Shown here piece by piece: positions 43,602-54,725 of a stretch of 64,000 nt of DNA; the stretch's first letter is position 1; the number at the start of each line of letters is the position of its first letter. The stretch covers positions 1,701,369-1,765,368 of the forward strand of contig LR594585.1 of assembly GCA_901538445.1 (NCBI GenBank), read 5' to 3'. Origin of the DNA: Gemmataceae bacterium (GTDB taxonomy: Bacteria > Planctomycetota > Planctomycetia > Gemmatales > Gemmataceae). The position numbers and the translations under genes are program-made. Under the pieces are notes generated by a model that saw nothing but the letters and a program-made list of their open reading frames with translations, had not been told where the DNA came from and searched no databases.

Positions 43602-44597
43602 ATGCCGGAACTCATGTCGTGGGCCGCGGCCGTCCTGGTGTGGTGCGTGGCGCTCGCGGCCGCCCTGTGGGTCGCGGGCGCGATCTATTTCGACGCGTGC
43701 GGCGGCACGCGATTGGGGCAAGTGCTGGGGGTGCTCTGGGTCGCGGCGACGGTCGCGCTCCTCGCGGCCTGGGAGCCGCTGTGGCAACCGGCCGCCGCGC
43801 TCGCGGCCGCAACGGGCGCGTTCGTCGCGTGGTGGCTGTCCCAGGAGCCGAGCCACGCCCGCGACTGGGACCCGAGCGTCGCGGTCCTCCCCCGGGCCGA
43901 GGTGAACGGCGACGCTGTCACGATCCGCGACCTCCGCAACTTCGACTACCCCGCCCCCGGCGCGTTCACCCCGCGGTACGAGACCCGCACGGTCCACCTC
44001 GCCGACCTCAGAGCCGCCGACATCATCTTCTTCACCTGGGGCTCGAAGTGGATGAGCCACCCGGTCCTGGTGTTCGACTTCGGACCGGACGGCCGCGTGT
44101 GCGTCTCGGTCGAGGTGCGGTACCGTGCGGGCCAGGGGTTCTCCGCGCTCCGCAGCCTGTACCGGCAGCAGGAACTGGTGATCGTGCTGGCCGACGAGCG
44201 GGACGCGATCCTGCGGCGCACGCGGTACGCGACCAACCAGGTCGGGCGGCTGTACCGGCTGGCCGCGGCCCCCGACGAACTGCGGGTGGTGTTTCGCGAT
44301 TACGCCGCCGCCGTCAACGCGCTGTACGAGCGGCCCCGGTGGTACCACGGGCTGTGCATGAACTGCACCACCACGTTCTACCGGCTCCCCGGCACCCGCC
44401 TGCGGCTCGACTGGCGCGTGATCGCCAACGGACTGCTCGACCGGGCGCTCTACGACGACGGGCGGATAGACACCTCGCTCCCGTTCGAGGACCTCCGCCG
44501 CCTTGCCGTCCTCAACGACATCGCGAACGCGGCCCCCGCGGCCGGGTTCGGGGACCACCTCCGCACGGAACTGGAGCGCCGCCGCCATGAGCGATGA
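43602..44597 (+). CDS. DUF4105 membrane protein
   Basis: A 331-aa protein with two N-terminal membrane helices (AAAVLVWCVALAAALWVAGA near residue 8, and VLGVLWVAATVALLAAW near 42) and a third short one near 65-80. The DUF4105 (Lnb N-terminal periplasmic) domain follows: TRTVHLADLRAADIIFFTWG, SHPVLVFDFGPDGRVCVSVE and YHGLCMNCTTTFYRL, where the conserved cysteines lie. The family is bacterial, periplasm-facing and without a firm enzyme activity. It overlaps the patatin gene by 11 bases, so the two products are translated together and may act on the same membrane lipid step (inference). Its promoter looks leaderless. Confidence 0.84.
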   Translation: MPELMSWAAAVLVWCVALAAALWVAGAIYFDACGGTRLGQVLGVLWVAATVALLAAWEPLWQPAAALAAATGAFVAWWLSQEPSHARDWDPSVAVLPRAEVNGDAVTIRDLRNFDYPAPGAFTPRYETRTVHLADLRAADIIFFTWGSKWMSHPVLVFDFGPDGRVCVSVEVRYRAGQGFSALRSLYRQQELVIVLADERDAILRRTRYATNQVGRLYRLAAAPDELRVVFRDYAAAVNALYERPRWYHGLCMNCTTTFYRLPGTRLRLDWRVIANGLLDRALYDDGRIDTSLPFEDLRRLAVLNDIANAAPAAGFGDHLRTELERRRHER

Positions 44598-46443
44598 GAT
44601 CCTCGCGCTGCTGAAGGTCCACGAGTTCTTCCGCGGGCTCGGCGACGAGGCCGTGCGGGACGTGCTGGCCGTCGGCCGGGCGGCCGACTACCCGACCGGC
44701 GGGTCCGTCCACGAGCCGGGCGAGCCGGTTGCGTCGGTGCGGTTCGTGCTCCGCGGCCGCCTCAAGGCGGTGCGGGTGGACCCGCACGGCCGCGAGACGC
44801 TGTTCCGCACGTTCGACCGGGGCGAGCAACTCGGGCTCATGATCGGCGTACTCAACGAGCAGCTCCCGCTCCGCGTGTACGCCCTGGAGCCCACGACCGT
44901 CCTCGAGGTCGCCCACGAGGACGCCATGGACCTGACGGCCCGGCACGCCGACCTCCGCCGGCTGTGGCTCCGGACCTACGCGGGCGCGCTTCGGAAGCAC
45001 TTCTTCGGGGTGGCCGCGGCCCGCGGGCCGACGATGCTCGCGCTCGTCCACGAGGCCCCGGCCACGCGGCCCCTCGCCCGGCAACTGGTCGAGCGGTTGA
45101 GCGGCCTCGGCGAGTCCCTCGGCGTGTTCAGCGACGCCCCCGGGTGGCAGCCCGCAGCCGGGCTGCGGCTCCGCTCACTCACCGCCGGGGACGGGACGCT
45201 GGACGCCGACGAGGTCCGCCGGCAGGCGGCCGAGTGGCACGACGCGGCCCGCATCGTGTACGACGTCGGGGCCGATCTCGCGCAGGAGCGGATGAACCTG
45301 TTGCTCCGGATCGCCGACCGGATCGTGTACCTCGTCCCGGCCGCCGCCGGGGCCGCGGCGGTGGACCGGCTGCGGGCGCTCGACGTCGCCACCCGCGGCC
45401 TGCGGGAGAAGGTCTGCGTCGCGTGGCTCCTCGAACCCGGCCGCACCGTCGCGCCGCCCGCACCGGGGCTGTCCGAACTGGCCGCGTGGGACGTGAAGGT
45501 CGCCGCAGCGGCCCCGGTGTACCCCTCCGGTCGGGCGCTCGGGGCCGGCCTGGAGCGGCTCGTCCACGAGCTCCGCGGGGTCCGCATCGGCGTCGCCCTC
45601 GGGGGCGGGGCGGCCCGCGGCATGTCGCACCTCGGCGTGCTGAAGGCGCTGGAGGACAGCGGCATCGTCGTGGACGCGATCGCCGGCACCAGCGCCGGTG
45701 CCCTGACCGGGGCCGTGTACGCCTCGGGCCTCGACAGCGCGTACAGCGCCGACCGGTTCACCGCCGACCTCCGCCCGTCGTGGCCGTTCCGCCGGTTCCC
45801 GAAGGGGAGCTACTGGCACCTGCTGTACCAGTACCGCCGCGGGCACTTCGACCCGATGCTGCGGAAGTACCTCAAGGACTGGACCCTGGAGCAGCTCGCG
45901 GTCCCGTGCCTGGCGGTCACCGCGGACCTCGTGTCCGGCCGGTCCGTCGTACGCGACCGGGGCGACGCGGTCCACGCGGTGCTGGAGAGCATCAACCTGC
46001 CGGTGCTGTCGGCCCCGATCGTCCGCAACGGCGAGGCGCTGATCGACGGCGGGTTGGTCAACAACATCCCGGCCGACGTCCTCGTCGCCCGCGGGTGCAA
46101 CTTCGTGATCGCGGTGAGCGTGACCGCCAAGATGGAGCGGCGGTTCTGCGACATCACCCCCGGCGGGCCGCTGGGCCGGCGGCGGCCGTCGACGCTCCAG
46201 ACGATCCTCCGCAGCCTGCTCGTCCAGAACCACAGCCTCAACGGGATCGGGGTGCAGCCGGCCGACGCAGTGATCGAGCCCGACGTGACCGGGTTCGACC
46301 TGTCCGAGTTCGTGCGGGCGAAGGAACTCGCCGCGGTCGGGGAGCGGGCCGCCCTGGAGAAGATCCCGCGGGTGAAACAGCTCCTCGCCCGCCTCGACCC
46401 GCACCTGTTCCCGCTCGCGCCGCCGCCGGCGGGGGGCGTTTGA
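44587..46443 (+). CDS. Patatin-like phospholipase with cyclic-nucleotide-binding domain
   Basis: A 618-aa protein of the neuropathy-target-esterase type. Residues about 8-125 are a cNMP-binding-like domain (FFRGLGDEAVRDVLAVGRAA, then GEPVASVRFVLRGRLKAVRV and LFRTFDRGEQLGLMIG). A middle region has no clear family. Residues about 330-570 are a patatin domain: oxyanion loop GGGAARGMSHLG, nucleophile GTSAGALTG (GxSxG), and catalytic Asp in LIDGGLVNNIP. It should hydrolyse phospholipids or lysophospholipids at the membrane, possibly gated by a nucleotide; the key cAMP-contacting Arg/Glu pair of a true CAP domain is not obvious, so ligand control is uncertain. The ATG overlaps the DUF4105 stop. Confidence 0.9.
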   Translation: MSDEILALLKVHEFFRGLGDEAVRDVLAVGRAADYPTGGSVHEPGEPVASVRFVLRGRLKAVRVDPHGRETLFRTFDRGEQLGLMIGVLNEQLPLRVYALEPTTVLEVAHEDAMDLTARHADLRRLWLRTYAGALRKHFFGVAAARGPTMLALVHEAPATRPLARQLVERLSGLGESLGVFSDAPGWQPAAGLRLRSLTAGDGTLDADEVRRQAAEWHDAARIVYDVGADLAQERMNLLLRIADRIVYLVPAAAGAAAVDRLRALDVATRGLREKVCVAWLLEPGRTVAPPAPGLSELAAWDVKVAAAAPVYPSGRALGAGLERLVHELRGVRIGVALGGGAARGMSHLGVLKALEDSGIVVDAIAGTSAGALTGAVYASGLDSAYSADRFTADLRPSWPFRRFPKGSYWHLLYQYRRGHFDPMLRKYLKDWTLEQLAVPCLAVTADLVSGRSVVRDRGDAVHAVLESINLPVLSAPIVRNGEALIDGGLVNNIPADVLVARGCNFVIAVSVTAKMERRFCDITPGGPLGRRRPSTLQTILRSLLVQNHSLNGIGVQPADAVIEPDVTGFDLSEFVRAKELAAVGERAALEKIPRVKQLLARLDPHLFPLAPPPAGGV

Positions 46444-46452
46444 ACCGGTCGC

Positions 46453-46482
46453 TTGCCTTGCCCGCCGGTTCCCGGATAATCC
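46453..46482 (+). promoter_or_regulatory. Possible promoter before the small secreted gene
   Basis: TTGCCT (46453-46458) and TAATCC (46477-46482), 18 bases apart, lie 32 bases before the ATG at 46515, immediately after the patatin stop. A GGAG ribosome site (46504-46507) lies between. Confidence 0.4.
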
Positions 46483-46514
46483 GTGGTGCCACCACTCACA
46501 ACCGGAGTTTGCCC

Positions 46515-47021
46515 ATGAGAGCGATCGCGTTCGCCGCCGCGTCCCTGTTCGTCGCCACCCTCGCCGCGGGCACCAGCGCCCGCGAGGGCAAGAGCGACCC
46601 GGCCTTCAAGACGAGCACCGAGCACCTCGACAAGTCGTGGAACCTGGCCGTGAAGTCGGTCCGCGTCGCGGAGGTGAAGAAGGAGAGCCTCGGGGACCAG
46701 AAGTTCACCCCGCCGAAGGCGTTCAGCGAGGTCCACGTCACGCTGGAATTCGCCGACGAGCCCGCGTCGGTGAAGGAGATCCGGCGGCGGTTCGTGACCG
46801 AGGCGAAGATGCCGAAGGTCGGCGAGCTGGCGCTGAAGGAGCCGCAGACCCAGCTCTGGCTCCTCGACGGCGAAGGCGTCGTCCTCAAGAAGTTCGAGCC
46901 GTGGAGCATCGAGGGCGAGATCACCGGCGTGGTCAAGGACGCGTTCCGGGTCGTGATCTTCGTCGAGCCCGAGCTGCTCAAGAAGACGAAGCGGATCGAC
47001 CTCCGCCCCGCCTCGAAGTGA
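46515..47021 (+). CDS. Small secreted protein, function unknown
   Basis: A 168-aa exported protein with a signal peptide (MRAIAFAAASLFVATLAAGT, cleavage near SARE). The mature part is Lys/Glu rich with beta-type segments (AFSEVHVTLEFADE, TQLWLLDGEGVVLKKFE, FRVVIFVEPELLKK). No membrane helix follows. I do not recognise the family. GGAG precedes the ATG and a short hairpin (47042-47065) follows, so it may be a single-gene unit downstream of the patatin gene. Confidence 0.75.
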   Translation: MRAIAFAAASLFVATLAAGTSAREGKSDPAFKTSTEHLDKSWNLAVKSVRVAEVKKESLGDQKFTPPKAFSEVHVTLEFADEPASVKEIRRRFVTEAKMPKVGELALKEPQTQLWLLDGEGVVLKKFEPWSIEGEITGVVKDAFRVVIFVEPELLKKTKRIDLRPASK

Positions 47022-47041
47022 CCGGCCCGGCGGCTGGGCCC

Positions 47042-47065
47042 CTCGGGCGCGGTGCCGCGCCCGAG
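47042..47065 (+). terminator. Short hairpin after the small secreted gene
   Basis: Perfect 11-bp stem CTCGGGCGCGG / CCGCGCCCGAG with a TG loop, 20 bases past the stop. No T-tract. The remaining ~310 bases to the ATG at 47376 hold a possible -10 box (TAGATT, 47118-47123) but no gene. Confidence 0.5.
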
Positions 47066-47375
47066 CCTTCACACCATCATCTCGGAAAATGTTCGTACTC
47101 GCCCCACCGGCACGGTGTAGATTGAGCGCACCAACACGCCCGTTGTGACACCGTCCCCGCCCGCCCCGGGCACGACCCGCGCGCCGCTGTGCCGCCCCCG
47201 GCACCGGGTGTGCGGTCCCGGCACGCCGCGGCACGCGGATAAGGGGGCGCGCAATGCGGTTTGGGTGCAGGGAAACGCAGCGGTGCGTGGGAATCCCCGG
47301 CCCGGCCCGCGAGCGGCACGCCCCGTGCGGTACGGGCGGCACCACGCGACCACCAGGCACCACCGGAGCGACGAC

Positions 47376-48990
<1,615 letters not shown>

Positions 48991-49026
48991 CCCCTCACGA
49001 ATGCACCCGCTCCCGAGGACCCACGT

Positions 49027-51450
49027 ATGACGACCGCCGCGACGACCGCCTCGATCAGCGCCTTCGGCCCGGCCCGGTCCACGGTCCCCGGCGCGCCGCT
49101 CTCGGCCGACGAGCTGCGGAAGATCGACGCGTTCTGGCGGGCCAGCAACTACCTCGCGCTGGGGATGACGTACCTCCGGGCGAACCCGCTGCTCAAGGAG
49201 CCGCTCAAGCCCGAGCACGTCAAGGACCGGCTCCTCGGGCACTGGGGCACCAGCCCCGGCCTCGCGTTCTGCTACGTCCACCTGAGCCGGGTCATCAAGA
49301 AGCTCGACCTCGACGTCGTGTTCATGGCCGGCCCCGGGCACGGCGCGCCGGGCGTGCTCGGCCCGTGCTACCTCGAGGGGTCGTACTCGGAGGTGTACCC
49401 GGACTGCAGCGAGGACGAGGAGGGGCTGCTCCGGCTGTTCAAGCAGTTCAGCTTCCCGGGCGGCATCGGCAGCCACTGCACCCCCGAGACCCCCGGCTCG
49501 ATCCACGAGGGCGGCGAGCTCGGGTACTGCCTCTCGCACGCCTGCGGGGCGGTGTTCGACAACCCGGACCTGATCGTCGCGGCGGTGGTCGGCGACGGCG
49601 AGAGCGAGACCGGCCCGCTCGCGACCTCGTGGCACATCAACAAGTTCCTGAACCCGGTCCGCGACGGGGCGGTGCTCCCGATCCTGCACCTCAACGGGTA
49701 CAAGATCAACAACCCGACCATCTGGTCGCGGGTGCCGCACGACGAGATCGAGGCGTTCTTCCGCGGCACCGGGTGGACCCCGTACTTCGTCGAGGGGTCC
49801 GACCCCGAGACCATGCACCAGGCGATGGCCGCGACCATCGACAAGTGCGTCGCCGACATCCGCGCCGCCCAGAAGGAGGCGCGCTCCAGCGGCACGCCGT
49901 TCCGCCCGAAGTGGCCGATGATCGTCCTCCGCACGCCGAAGGGGTGGACGAGCCCCGGCGAGGTGAACGGGCACAAGCTCGAGGGGTCGTGGCGGTCGCA
50001 CCAGGTGCCGATGGCCGACGTCAAGAAGGACCCGGCCCGGCTCAAGGCGCTCGAGACGTGGCTCCGCGGGTACAAGCCCGAGGAGTTGTTCGACGAGGCC
50101 GGCGCGTTCACGGCCGAGCTCAAGGCGATCGCCCCGACCGGCACCCGCCGCATCGGCTCGAACCCGCACGCCAACGGCGGCTTCCTCAAGAAGAACCTGC
50201 GGATCCCGGACTTCCGCAAGTACGGCATCGAGGTGAAGAAGCCGGGCACGACCGAGGCCGAGAACTGCAAGCCGCTCGGCGTGTTCCTCCGCGACGTCAT
50301 GAAGCACAACATGACCAACTTCCGGGTGTTCGGCCCGGACGAGAACACGTCGAACAAGCTGCAGGCGGTGTACGAGGTGTCGAAGAAGCTGTGGCTGGAG
50401 GAGTACTTCCCCGAGGACGCCGACGGTGGCGAGCTGGCGCAGGACGGCCGCGTCGTCGAGATGCTCAGCGAGCACACGTTAGAGGGGATGCTGGAGGGGT
50501 ACATTTTGACGGGGCGGCACGGGTTCCTCAGCACCTACGAGGCGTTCGCCCACGTCATCGACTCGATGTTCAACCAGCACGCCAAGTGGCTGACGATCTG
50601 CAACCACCTGTCGTGGCGTGCCAGGGTCGCGTCGCTCAACCTGCTCATCACCAGCACCGTGTGGCGGCAGGACCACAACGGGTTCACCCACCAGGACCCG
50701 GGGTTCCTCGACGTGGTGGTGAACAAGAGCGCCGCCGTCACCCGCATCTACCTCCCGCCGGACGTGAACTGCCTCCTCTCCGTGGCCGACCACTGCCTCC
50801 GCAGCGAGGGGTACATCAACGTCATCGTGTCGGACAAGCAGAACCACCTGCAGTACCTGTCGATGGACGAGGCGATCGTCCACTGCACGAAGGGCGTCAG
50901 CATCTGGGCCAAGGCGAGCACCGACCAGGGGCACGAGCCGGACGTGGTGGTGGTGTCGGCCGGCGACATCCCGACGAAGGAGGCGCTGGCGGCCGTCGAC
51001 CTGCTCCGCCAGGAGTTCCCGGACCTGAAGATCCGGTTCATCAACGTCGTGGACCTGTTCCGGCTCCAGCCCGACACCGAGCACCCGCACGGGCTCTCGG
51101 ACAAGGACTTCGACAGCCTGTTCACCGTCGACAAGCCGATCATCTTCGCGTTCCACGGGTACCCGTGGCTCATCCACCGGCTCGCGTACCGGCGGAACAA
51201 CCACCGGAACCTGCACGTCCGCGGGTACAAGGAGAAGGGGAACATCAACACGCCGCTCGAGCTGGCGATCCAGAACGAGATCGACCGGTTCACGCTGGCG
51301 ATGGACGTCATCAACCGGGTGGCGAAGCTCCAGGTGGCCGGGGCGCACGCGAAGGAGAAGTTCCGGAACATGCAGATCGAGTGCCGGAACTACTCGCACG
51401 AGCACGGCGTGGACAAGCCCGAGGCCGCCAACTGGAAGTGGCCGTACTGA
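49027..51450 (+). CDS. xfp: Phosphoketolase
   Basis: An 807-aa thiamine-diphosphate enzyme, full length for the family. It splits xylulose 5-phosphate, and often fructose 6-phosphate, with phosphate into acetyl-phosphate and an aldose phosphate. Family blocks: [18 protein letters not shown] near residue 73, GPGHGAPG near 102, the diphosphate-binding [19 protein letters not shown] near 192, [15 protein letters not shown] near 220. The C-terminal part has [33 protein letters not shown] and [14 protein letters not shown], all typical. The ATG at 49027 follows a GAGGAC site. The acetyl-phosphate product is used by acetate kinase, encoded next. A dispersed hairpin sits between the two genes. Confidence 0.95.
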   Translation: MTTAATTASISAFGPARSTVPGAPLSADELRKIDAFWRASNYLALGMTYLRANPLLKEPLKPEHVKDRLLGHWGTSPGLAFCYVHLSRVIKKLDLDVVFMAGPGHGAPGVLGPCYLEGSYSEVYPDCSEDEEGLLRLFKQFSFPGGIGSHCTPETPGSIHEGGELGYCLSHACGAVFDNPDLIVAAVVGDGESETGPLATSWHINKFLNPVRDGAVLPILHLNGYKINNPTIWSRVPHDEIEAFFRGTGWTPYFVEGSDPETMHQAMAATIDKCVADIRAAQKEARSSGTPFRPKWPMIVLRTPKGWTSPGEVNGHKLEGSWRSHQVPMADVKKDPARLKALETWLRGYKPEELFDEAGAFTAELKAIAPTGTRRIGSNPHANGGFLKKNLRIPDFRKYGIEVKKPGTTEAENCKPLGVFLRDVMKHNMTNFRVFGPDENTSNKLQAVYEVSKKLWLEEYFPEDADGGELAQDGRVVEMLSEHTLEGMLEGYILTGRHGFLSTYEAFAHVIDSMFNQHAKWLTICNHLSWRARVASLNLLITSTVWRQDHNGFTHQDPGFLDVVVNKSAAVTRIYLPPDVNCLLSVADHCLRSEGYINVIVSDKQNHLQYLSMDEAIVHCTKGVSIWAKASTDQGHEPDVVVVSAGDIPTKEALAAVDLLRQEFPDLKIRFINVVDLFRLQPDTEHPHGLSDKDFDSLFTVDKPIIFAFHGYPWLIHRLAYRRNNHRNLHVRGYKEKGNINTPLELAIQNEIDRFTLAMDVINRVAKLQVAGAHAKEKFRNMQIECRNYSHEHGVDKPEAANWKWPY

Positions 51451-51477
51451 CCGCGCGGGGTGCAAGGGGCGAGTAGC

Positions 51478-51544
51478 GGGGCGAACCCTGAGCGCGAGCG
51501 AGGGGGTGAAGCGCACCCCCTCGCTCGCGCTCAGGGTTCGCCCC
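51478..51544. repeat. Perfect 30-bp hairpin of the dispersed family (copy 3)
   Basis: Arms 51478-51507 and 51515-51544 are perfect reverse complements with a 7-nt loop. The 28-nt core differs by one base, symmetrically in both arms, from the cores at 16624-16699 and 35125-35187. It fills the 116-base gap between xfp and ackA and may attenuate or protect the mRNA between them. Confidence 0.7.
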
Positions 51545-51566
51545 ATCCTCCAACCCCCGGACTCCG

Positions 51567-52661
51567 ATGCCCGACGCCGTCCTCGTTCTGAACGCCGGGT
51601 CGTCGAGCCTCAAGTTTTCCGCCTTCGCGGCGGAAGGCGGGAGCGAAGCGCTCGCCCACGGGCAGGTCGCCGGGCTCGGCACCGCGCCCCGGTTCACGCT
51701 GGACGGCAGCGCGCACGCGCTCCCCGCGGGCGCGACACACGAGGACGCGCTCGCGGTCGTCCTGGAGCGGTGCCGGGCGAAGCTCGGCGACGCGACGCTC
51801 GTGGCCGCCGGGCACCGGGTCGTTCACGGCGGGTTGAAGTTCACGGCACCGGTCCGCGTTGATGACGGTGTGCTGTCACAGCTCGACGAACTGGTGCCGC
51901 TCGCGCCCCTGCACCAGCCGCACAACCTCGCGGCGATCCGGGCCGTCGCGAAGTACGCCCCGGGCGTGCCACAGGTCGCGTGCTTCGACACCGCGTTCCA
52001 CCGCACCCAGCCGCCGCTCGCCCAGCGGTTCGCGCTGCCGCGCGAACTCACCGACTCGGGCGTAATCCGGTACGGGTTCCACGGGCTGTCCTACGAGTAC
52101 ATCGCGTCGGTGCTGCCGGGCACCGACCCGCACGCGGCGAGCGGGCGGACCGTCGTCGCGCACCTGGGCAACGGCGCGAGCCTGTGCGCCATGCGGGCGT
52201 GCAAGAGCGTCGCGACGACGATGGGGTTCACCCCGGCCGACGGCCTGGTGATGGGCACCCGGTGCGGCGCGCTCGACCCCGGCGTCGTCCTGTACCTGAT
52301 GAACCACCGCGGCATGACCGCCACGCAAGTGGAGCACCTGATCGACCACGAGTCCGGGCTGCTCGGTGTGTCGGGCGTGTCGAGCGACATGCGCGAACTG
52401 CTCGCGAGCGCCGACCCGCGGGCGGCCGAGGCGGTCGACCTGTTCGTGTACCGGATCGGCCGCGAACTCGGGTCGCTAGCGGCGGCGCTGGGCGGGCTCG
52501 ACGCGCTCGTGTTCACCGGCGGCATCGGCGAACACGCCGCCCCGGTGCGGGACCGGGTGGTGCGCGCCGCGGCGTGGCTCGGCGCGTTCGCCGTCCACGT
52601 GATCCCGACCAACGAAGAACTGATGATCGCCACCCACACCCGGCGGGTGCTCGGGTTGTGA
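51567..52661 (+). CDS. ackA: Acetate kinase
   Basis: A 364-aa kinase that converts acetyl-phosphate and ADP to acetate and ATP, collecting the energy of the phosphoketolase product. Motifs: VLVLNAGSSSLKFS at residues 4-17, GHRVVHGG near 85, CFDTAFHRTQPP near 140, RYGFHGLSYEYI near 168, HLGNGASLCAM near 200, TPADGLVMGTRCGALDPG near 222, and FTGGIGEHAAPVRDRV near 314. It is about 30-40 residues shorter than most acetate kinases, mainly through compact loops; catalytic motifs are intact. The ATG follows the hairpin by 22 bases with only weak Shine-Dalgarno match. No phosphotransacetylase gene is nearby. Confidence 0.94.
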   Translation: MPDAVLVLNAGSSSLKFSAFAAEGGSEALAHGQVAGLGTAPRFTLDGSAHALPAGATHEDALAVVLERCRAKLGDATLVAAGHRVVHGGLKFTAPVRVDDGVLSQLDELVPLAPLHQPHNLAAIRAVAKYAPGVPQVACFDTAFHRTQPPLAQRFALPRELTDSGVIRYGFHGLSYEYIASVLPGTDPHAASGRTVVAHLGNGASLCAMRACKSVATTMGFTPADGLVMGTRCGALDPGVVLYLMNHRGMTATQVEHLIDHESGLLGVSGVSSDMRELLASADPRAAEAVDLFVYRIGRELGSLAAALGGLDALVFTGGIGEHAAPVRDRVVRAAAWLGAFAVHVIPTNEELMIATHTRRVLGL

Positions 52662-52675
52662 CCGGAGCCTCTCAA

Positions 52676-53404
52676 ATGAGTGCGAACAGTCCCCCCGCGG
52701 GTGACCCGCTGGTCCCGCTGTCGGACGAGCACGCGGCCCTCGACGTGATCTCGCGGTCCGTGCTGAACCTGTGGGACACGGTCAACACCCTGACCCGCCT
52801 GCGGCCGACGAAGCGGGAGCGGTACCGGGTCACCATCTTCGGGTCGGCCCGGGTGAAGCCGGACCACTGGGTGTACGGCGCGGTCCGCGACGTGGCGGCC
52901 GAACTCACGCGGCTCGGGTGCGACATCGTGACCGGCGGCGGCCCCGGGCTCATGCAGGCGGCGAACGAGGGGGTCAAGCTCGCCGACCCGGACGGCACGC
53001 ACCAGAAGTCGGTCGGCATCCGCGTCGAGCTGCCGTTCGAGCAGGACGTGAACGCCTTCGTGACCCAGGCGTTCGAGCACAAGACGTTCTTCACCCGGCT
53101 GCACCACTTCGTGCTGGTATCGGACGCGTTCATCGTCACCCCCGGCGGTGTCGGCACCGTGCTGGAGACGCTGATGGTGTGGCAACTCCTCCAGGTGCGG
53201 CACCTGCGCGACACGCCGCTGATCCTCGCGGGCGCGCACTTCTGGGACGGCCTGCTCGACTGGACCCGGGCCGCGATGCTCCGCCCGGACATGCCGCTCG
53301 TGAACCCCGAAGACCTGACGATCCCGCAGGTGCTCCCGGACGCGCCGGCGATCATCGCCGCCGTCCGCGAGCACCACGCGAAGTGGGCGGCCCGCCAGGG
53401 CTGA
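52676..53404 (+). CDS. LOG-family (TIGR00730-type) Rossmann-fold protein
   Basis: A 242-aa protein with the LOG signature: GSARVKPDHWVYGAVRDVAA, GGGPGLMQAANEGVKLAD and VTPGGVGTVLETLMVWQLLQ, i.e. the GGGxGLM and PGGxGTxxE motifs that form the active site of cytokinin-activating nucleoside 5'-monophosphate phosphoribohydrolases. Bacterial members release free nucleobase from nucleotide monophosphates; older annotation as lysine decarboxylase is wrong. The first ~50 residues are an extension. It starts 14 bases after ackA, with GGAG upstream, so is cotranscribed, but its link to the fermentation genes is not clear. Confidence 0.86.
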   Translation: MSANSPPAGDPLVPLSDEHAALDVISRSVLNLWDTVNTLTRLRPTKRERYRVTIFGSARVKPDHWVYGAVRDVAAELTRLGCDIVTGGGPGLMQAANEGVKLADPDGTHQKSVGIRVELPFEQDVNAFVTQAFEHKTFFTRLHHFVLVSDAFIVTPGGVGTVLETLMVWQLLQVRHLRDTPLILAGAHFWDGLLDWTRAAMLRPDMPLVNPEDLTIPQVLPDAPAIIAAVREHHAKWAARQG

Positions 53405-53445
53405 CCGCCCGCGGCGGGAACAGAGAGCACACACCGGACCGCCCG

Positions 53446-54717
53446 ATGACCTGGGAGCAGCGCTACCGCTTCTGGCAGACGGCCCGCACCTCGCTGGTGC
53501 TGTGGGGCGGGTGCGCGCTGGCCGCCGGGCTGCTGGCGGCCCGCGGGGTATTGTGGCTCGACCGCGAGACCGGCTGGCACCTGTACCGGTTCAGCCCGGA
53601 CGGCGCGCGGGCGGTCCTCGGCACGCTCGTCAGCTCCATGCTCACGTTCCTGGTGTTCGTCCTCTCTACGACGCTGATCGTGGTGCAACTGGCGAGCGGG
53701 CAACTCACCCCGCGGGTGATCGCTCTGGTGCTCTCGGGCCGGACCGTCAAGGTCGCCCTCGCGGCGCTGACCTTCACCTACGCCTACACGCTCGCGGCGC
53801 TGGGGCGCGTCGAGGACCGCGTGCCGGACCTGCACGTCGGCGTCGCGGTCGGCCTGAACCTCCTGTGCATCGTGCTGTTCTTCCGGTTCGTGCAGCAGCT
53901 CGCGACCGGGCTGCGGCCGGGGTCGCTCGTGCTGCTCATCGGGGACCGGGCCAGGGCCGTGATCGAGCAGGTGTACCCGACCGCGTTCGACCCGGCCCGG
54001 CCGGAGGAGCAGCCCCGCGGGGTGCTGCCGGTCGCCGCGCCGCGGGCGGTGGAGTTCGCCGGGCCGTCCGGCGTGGTGATGGCGGTCGGCCTCGAAGACC
54101 TCGTGCGGGCCGCCCGCGAGGCCGACGCCGTCATCGAGTTGGTGCCCCAGGTCGGCGACTCGGTCGCCGGTGGCGACCCGCTGTTCCGCGTGTTCGGCGG
54201 CCGCGGCGAGCTTCCGGCCGGCCGCCTCCGCGGGTGCGTCGCGGTCGGGTCCGAGCGGACCCTTGATCAGGACCCGCGGTTCGCGTTCCGCATGCTCGTG
54301 GACATCGCCAACAAGGCGCTGTCCCCGGCGATCAACGACCCGACGACGGCCGTGCTGGTGCTCGACCAGGTCGACAACCTGCTCAGTTGGCTCGGAGCGC
54401 GGCGGCTCGACGAGGGGCTCGCCCGCGACGCCGAAGGGAAGCTCCGCGTCGTGTACGGCACCCCGGACTGGCCGGACTACGTGACGCTCGCGGTCAGCGA
54501 GATCCGCCAGTACGGCGAGGGCAGCTTGCAGGTCAGCCGCCGCCTCCGGGCGATGCTCGAACACCTGATCGCTGTCCTGCCCCCGGCCCGGCACGCGGCG
54601 CTGCAGCAGGAACTCGCGATGCTCAACAGCGCCGTCGCCCGGAAGTTCCCGGACGAGGAGGACCGCCGGCGGGCCAACGTCAGCGACTATCAGGGCGTCG
54701 GCGGCTCGGACGCATAG
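53446..54717 (+). CDS. DUF2254 membrane protein
   Basis: A 423-aa protein of the DUF2254 family. Four membrane helices occupy the first ~160 residues (LVLWGGCALAAGLLAARGVL, GTLVSSMLTFLVFVLSTTLI, VKVALAALTFTYAYTLAAL, VAVGLNLLCIVLFFRFVQQL). The cytosolic part has the family block FRMLVDIANKALSPAINDPT near residue 290 and a helical C-terminus. The function of the family is not known to me. A ribosome site AGAGAG lies upstream of the ATG. Spacing (41 bases) and direction place it in the same group as the LOG gene. Confidence 0.87.
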   Translation: MTWEQRYRFWQTARTSLVLWGGCALAAGLLAARGVLWLDRETGWHLYRFSPDGARAVLGTLVSSMLTFLVFVLSTTLIVVQLASGQLTPRVIALVLSGRTVKVALAALTFTYAYTLAALGRVEDRVPDLHVGVAVGLNLLCIVLFFRFVQQLATGLRPGSLVLLIGDRARAVIEQVYPTAFDPARPEEQPRGVLPVAAPRAVEFAGPSGVVMAVGLEDLVRAAREADAVIELVPQVGDSVAGGDPLFRVFGGRGELPAGRLRGCVAVGSERTLDQDPRFAFRMLVDIANKALSPAINDPTTAVLVLDQVDNLLSWLGARRLDEGLARDAEGKLRVVYGTPDWPDYVTLAVSEIRQYGEGSLQVSRRLRAMLEHLIAVLPPARHAALQQELAMLNSAVARKFPDEEDRRRANVSDYQGVGGSDA

Positions 54718-54725
54718 GGGGCGGC

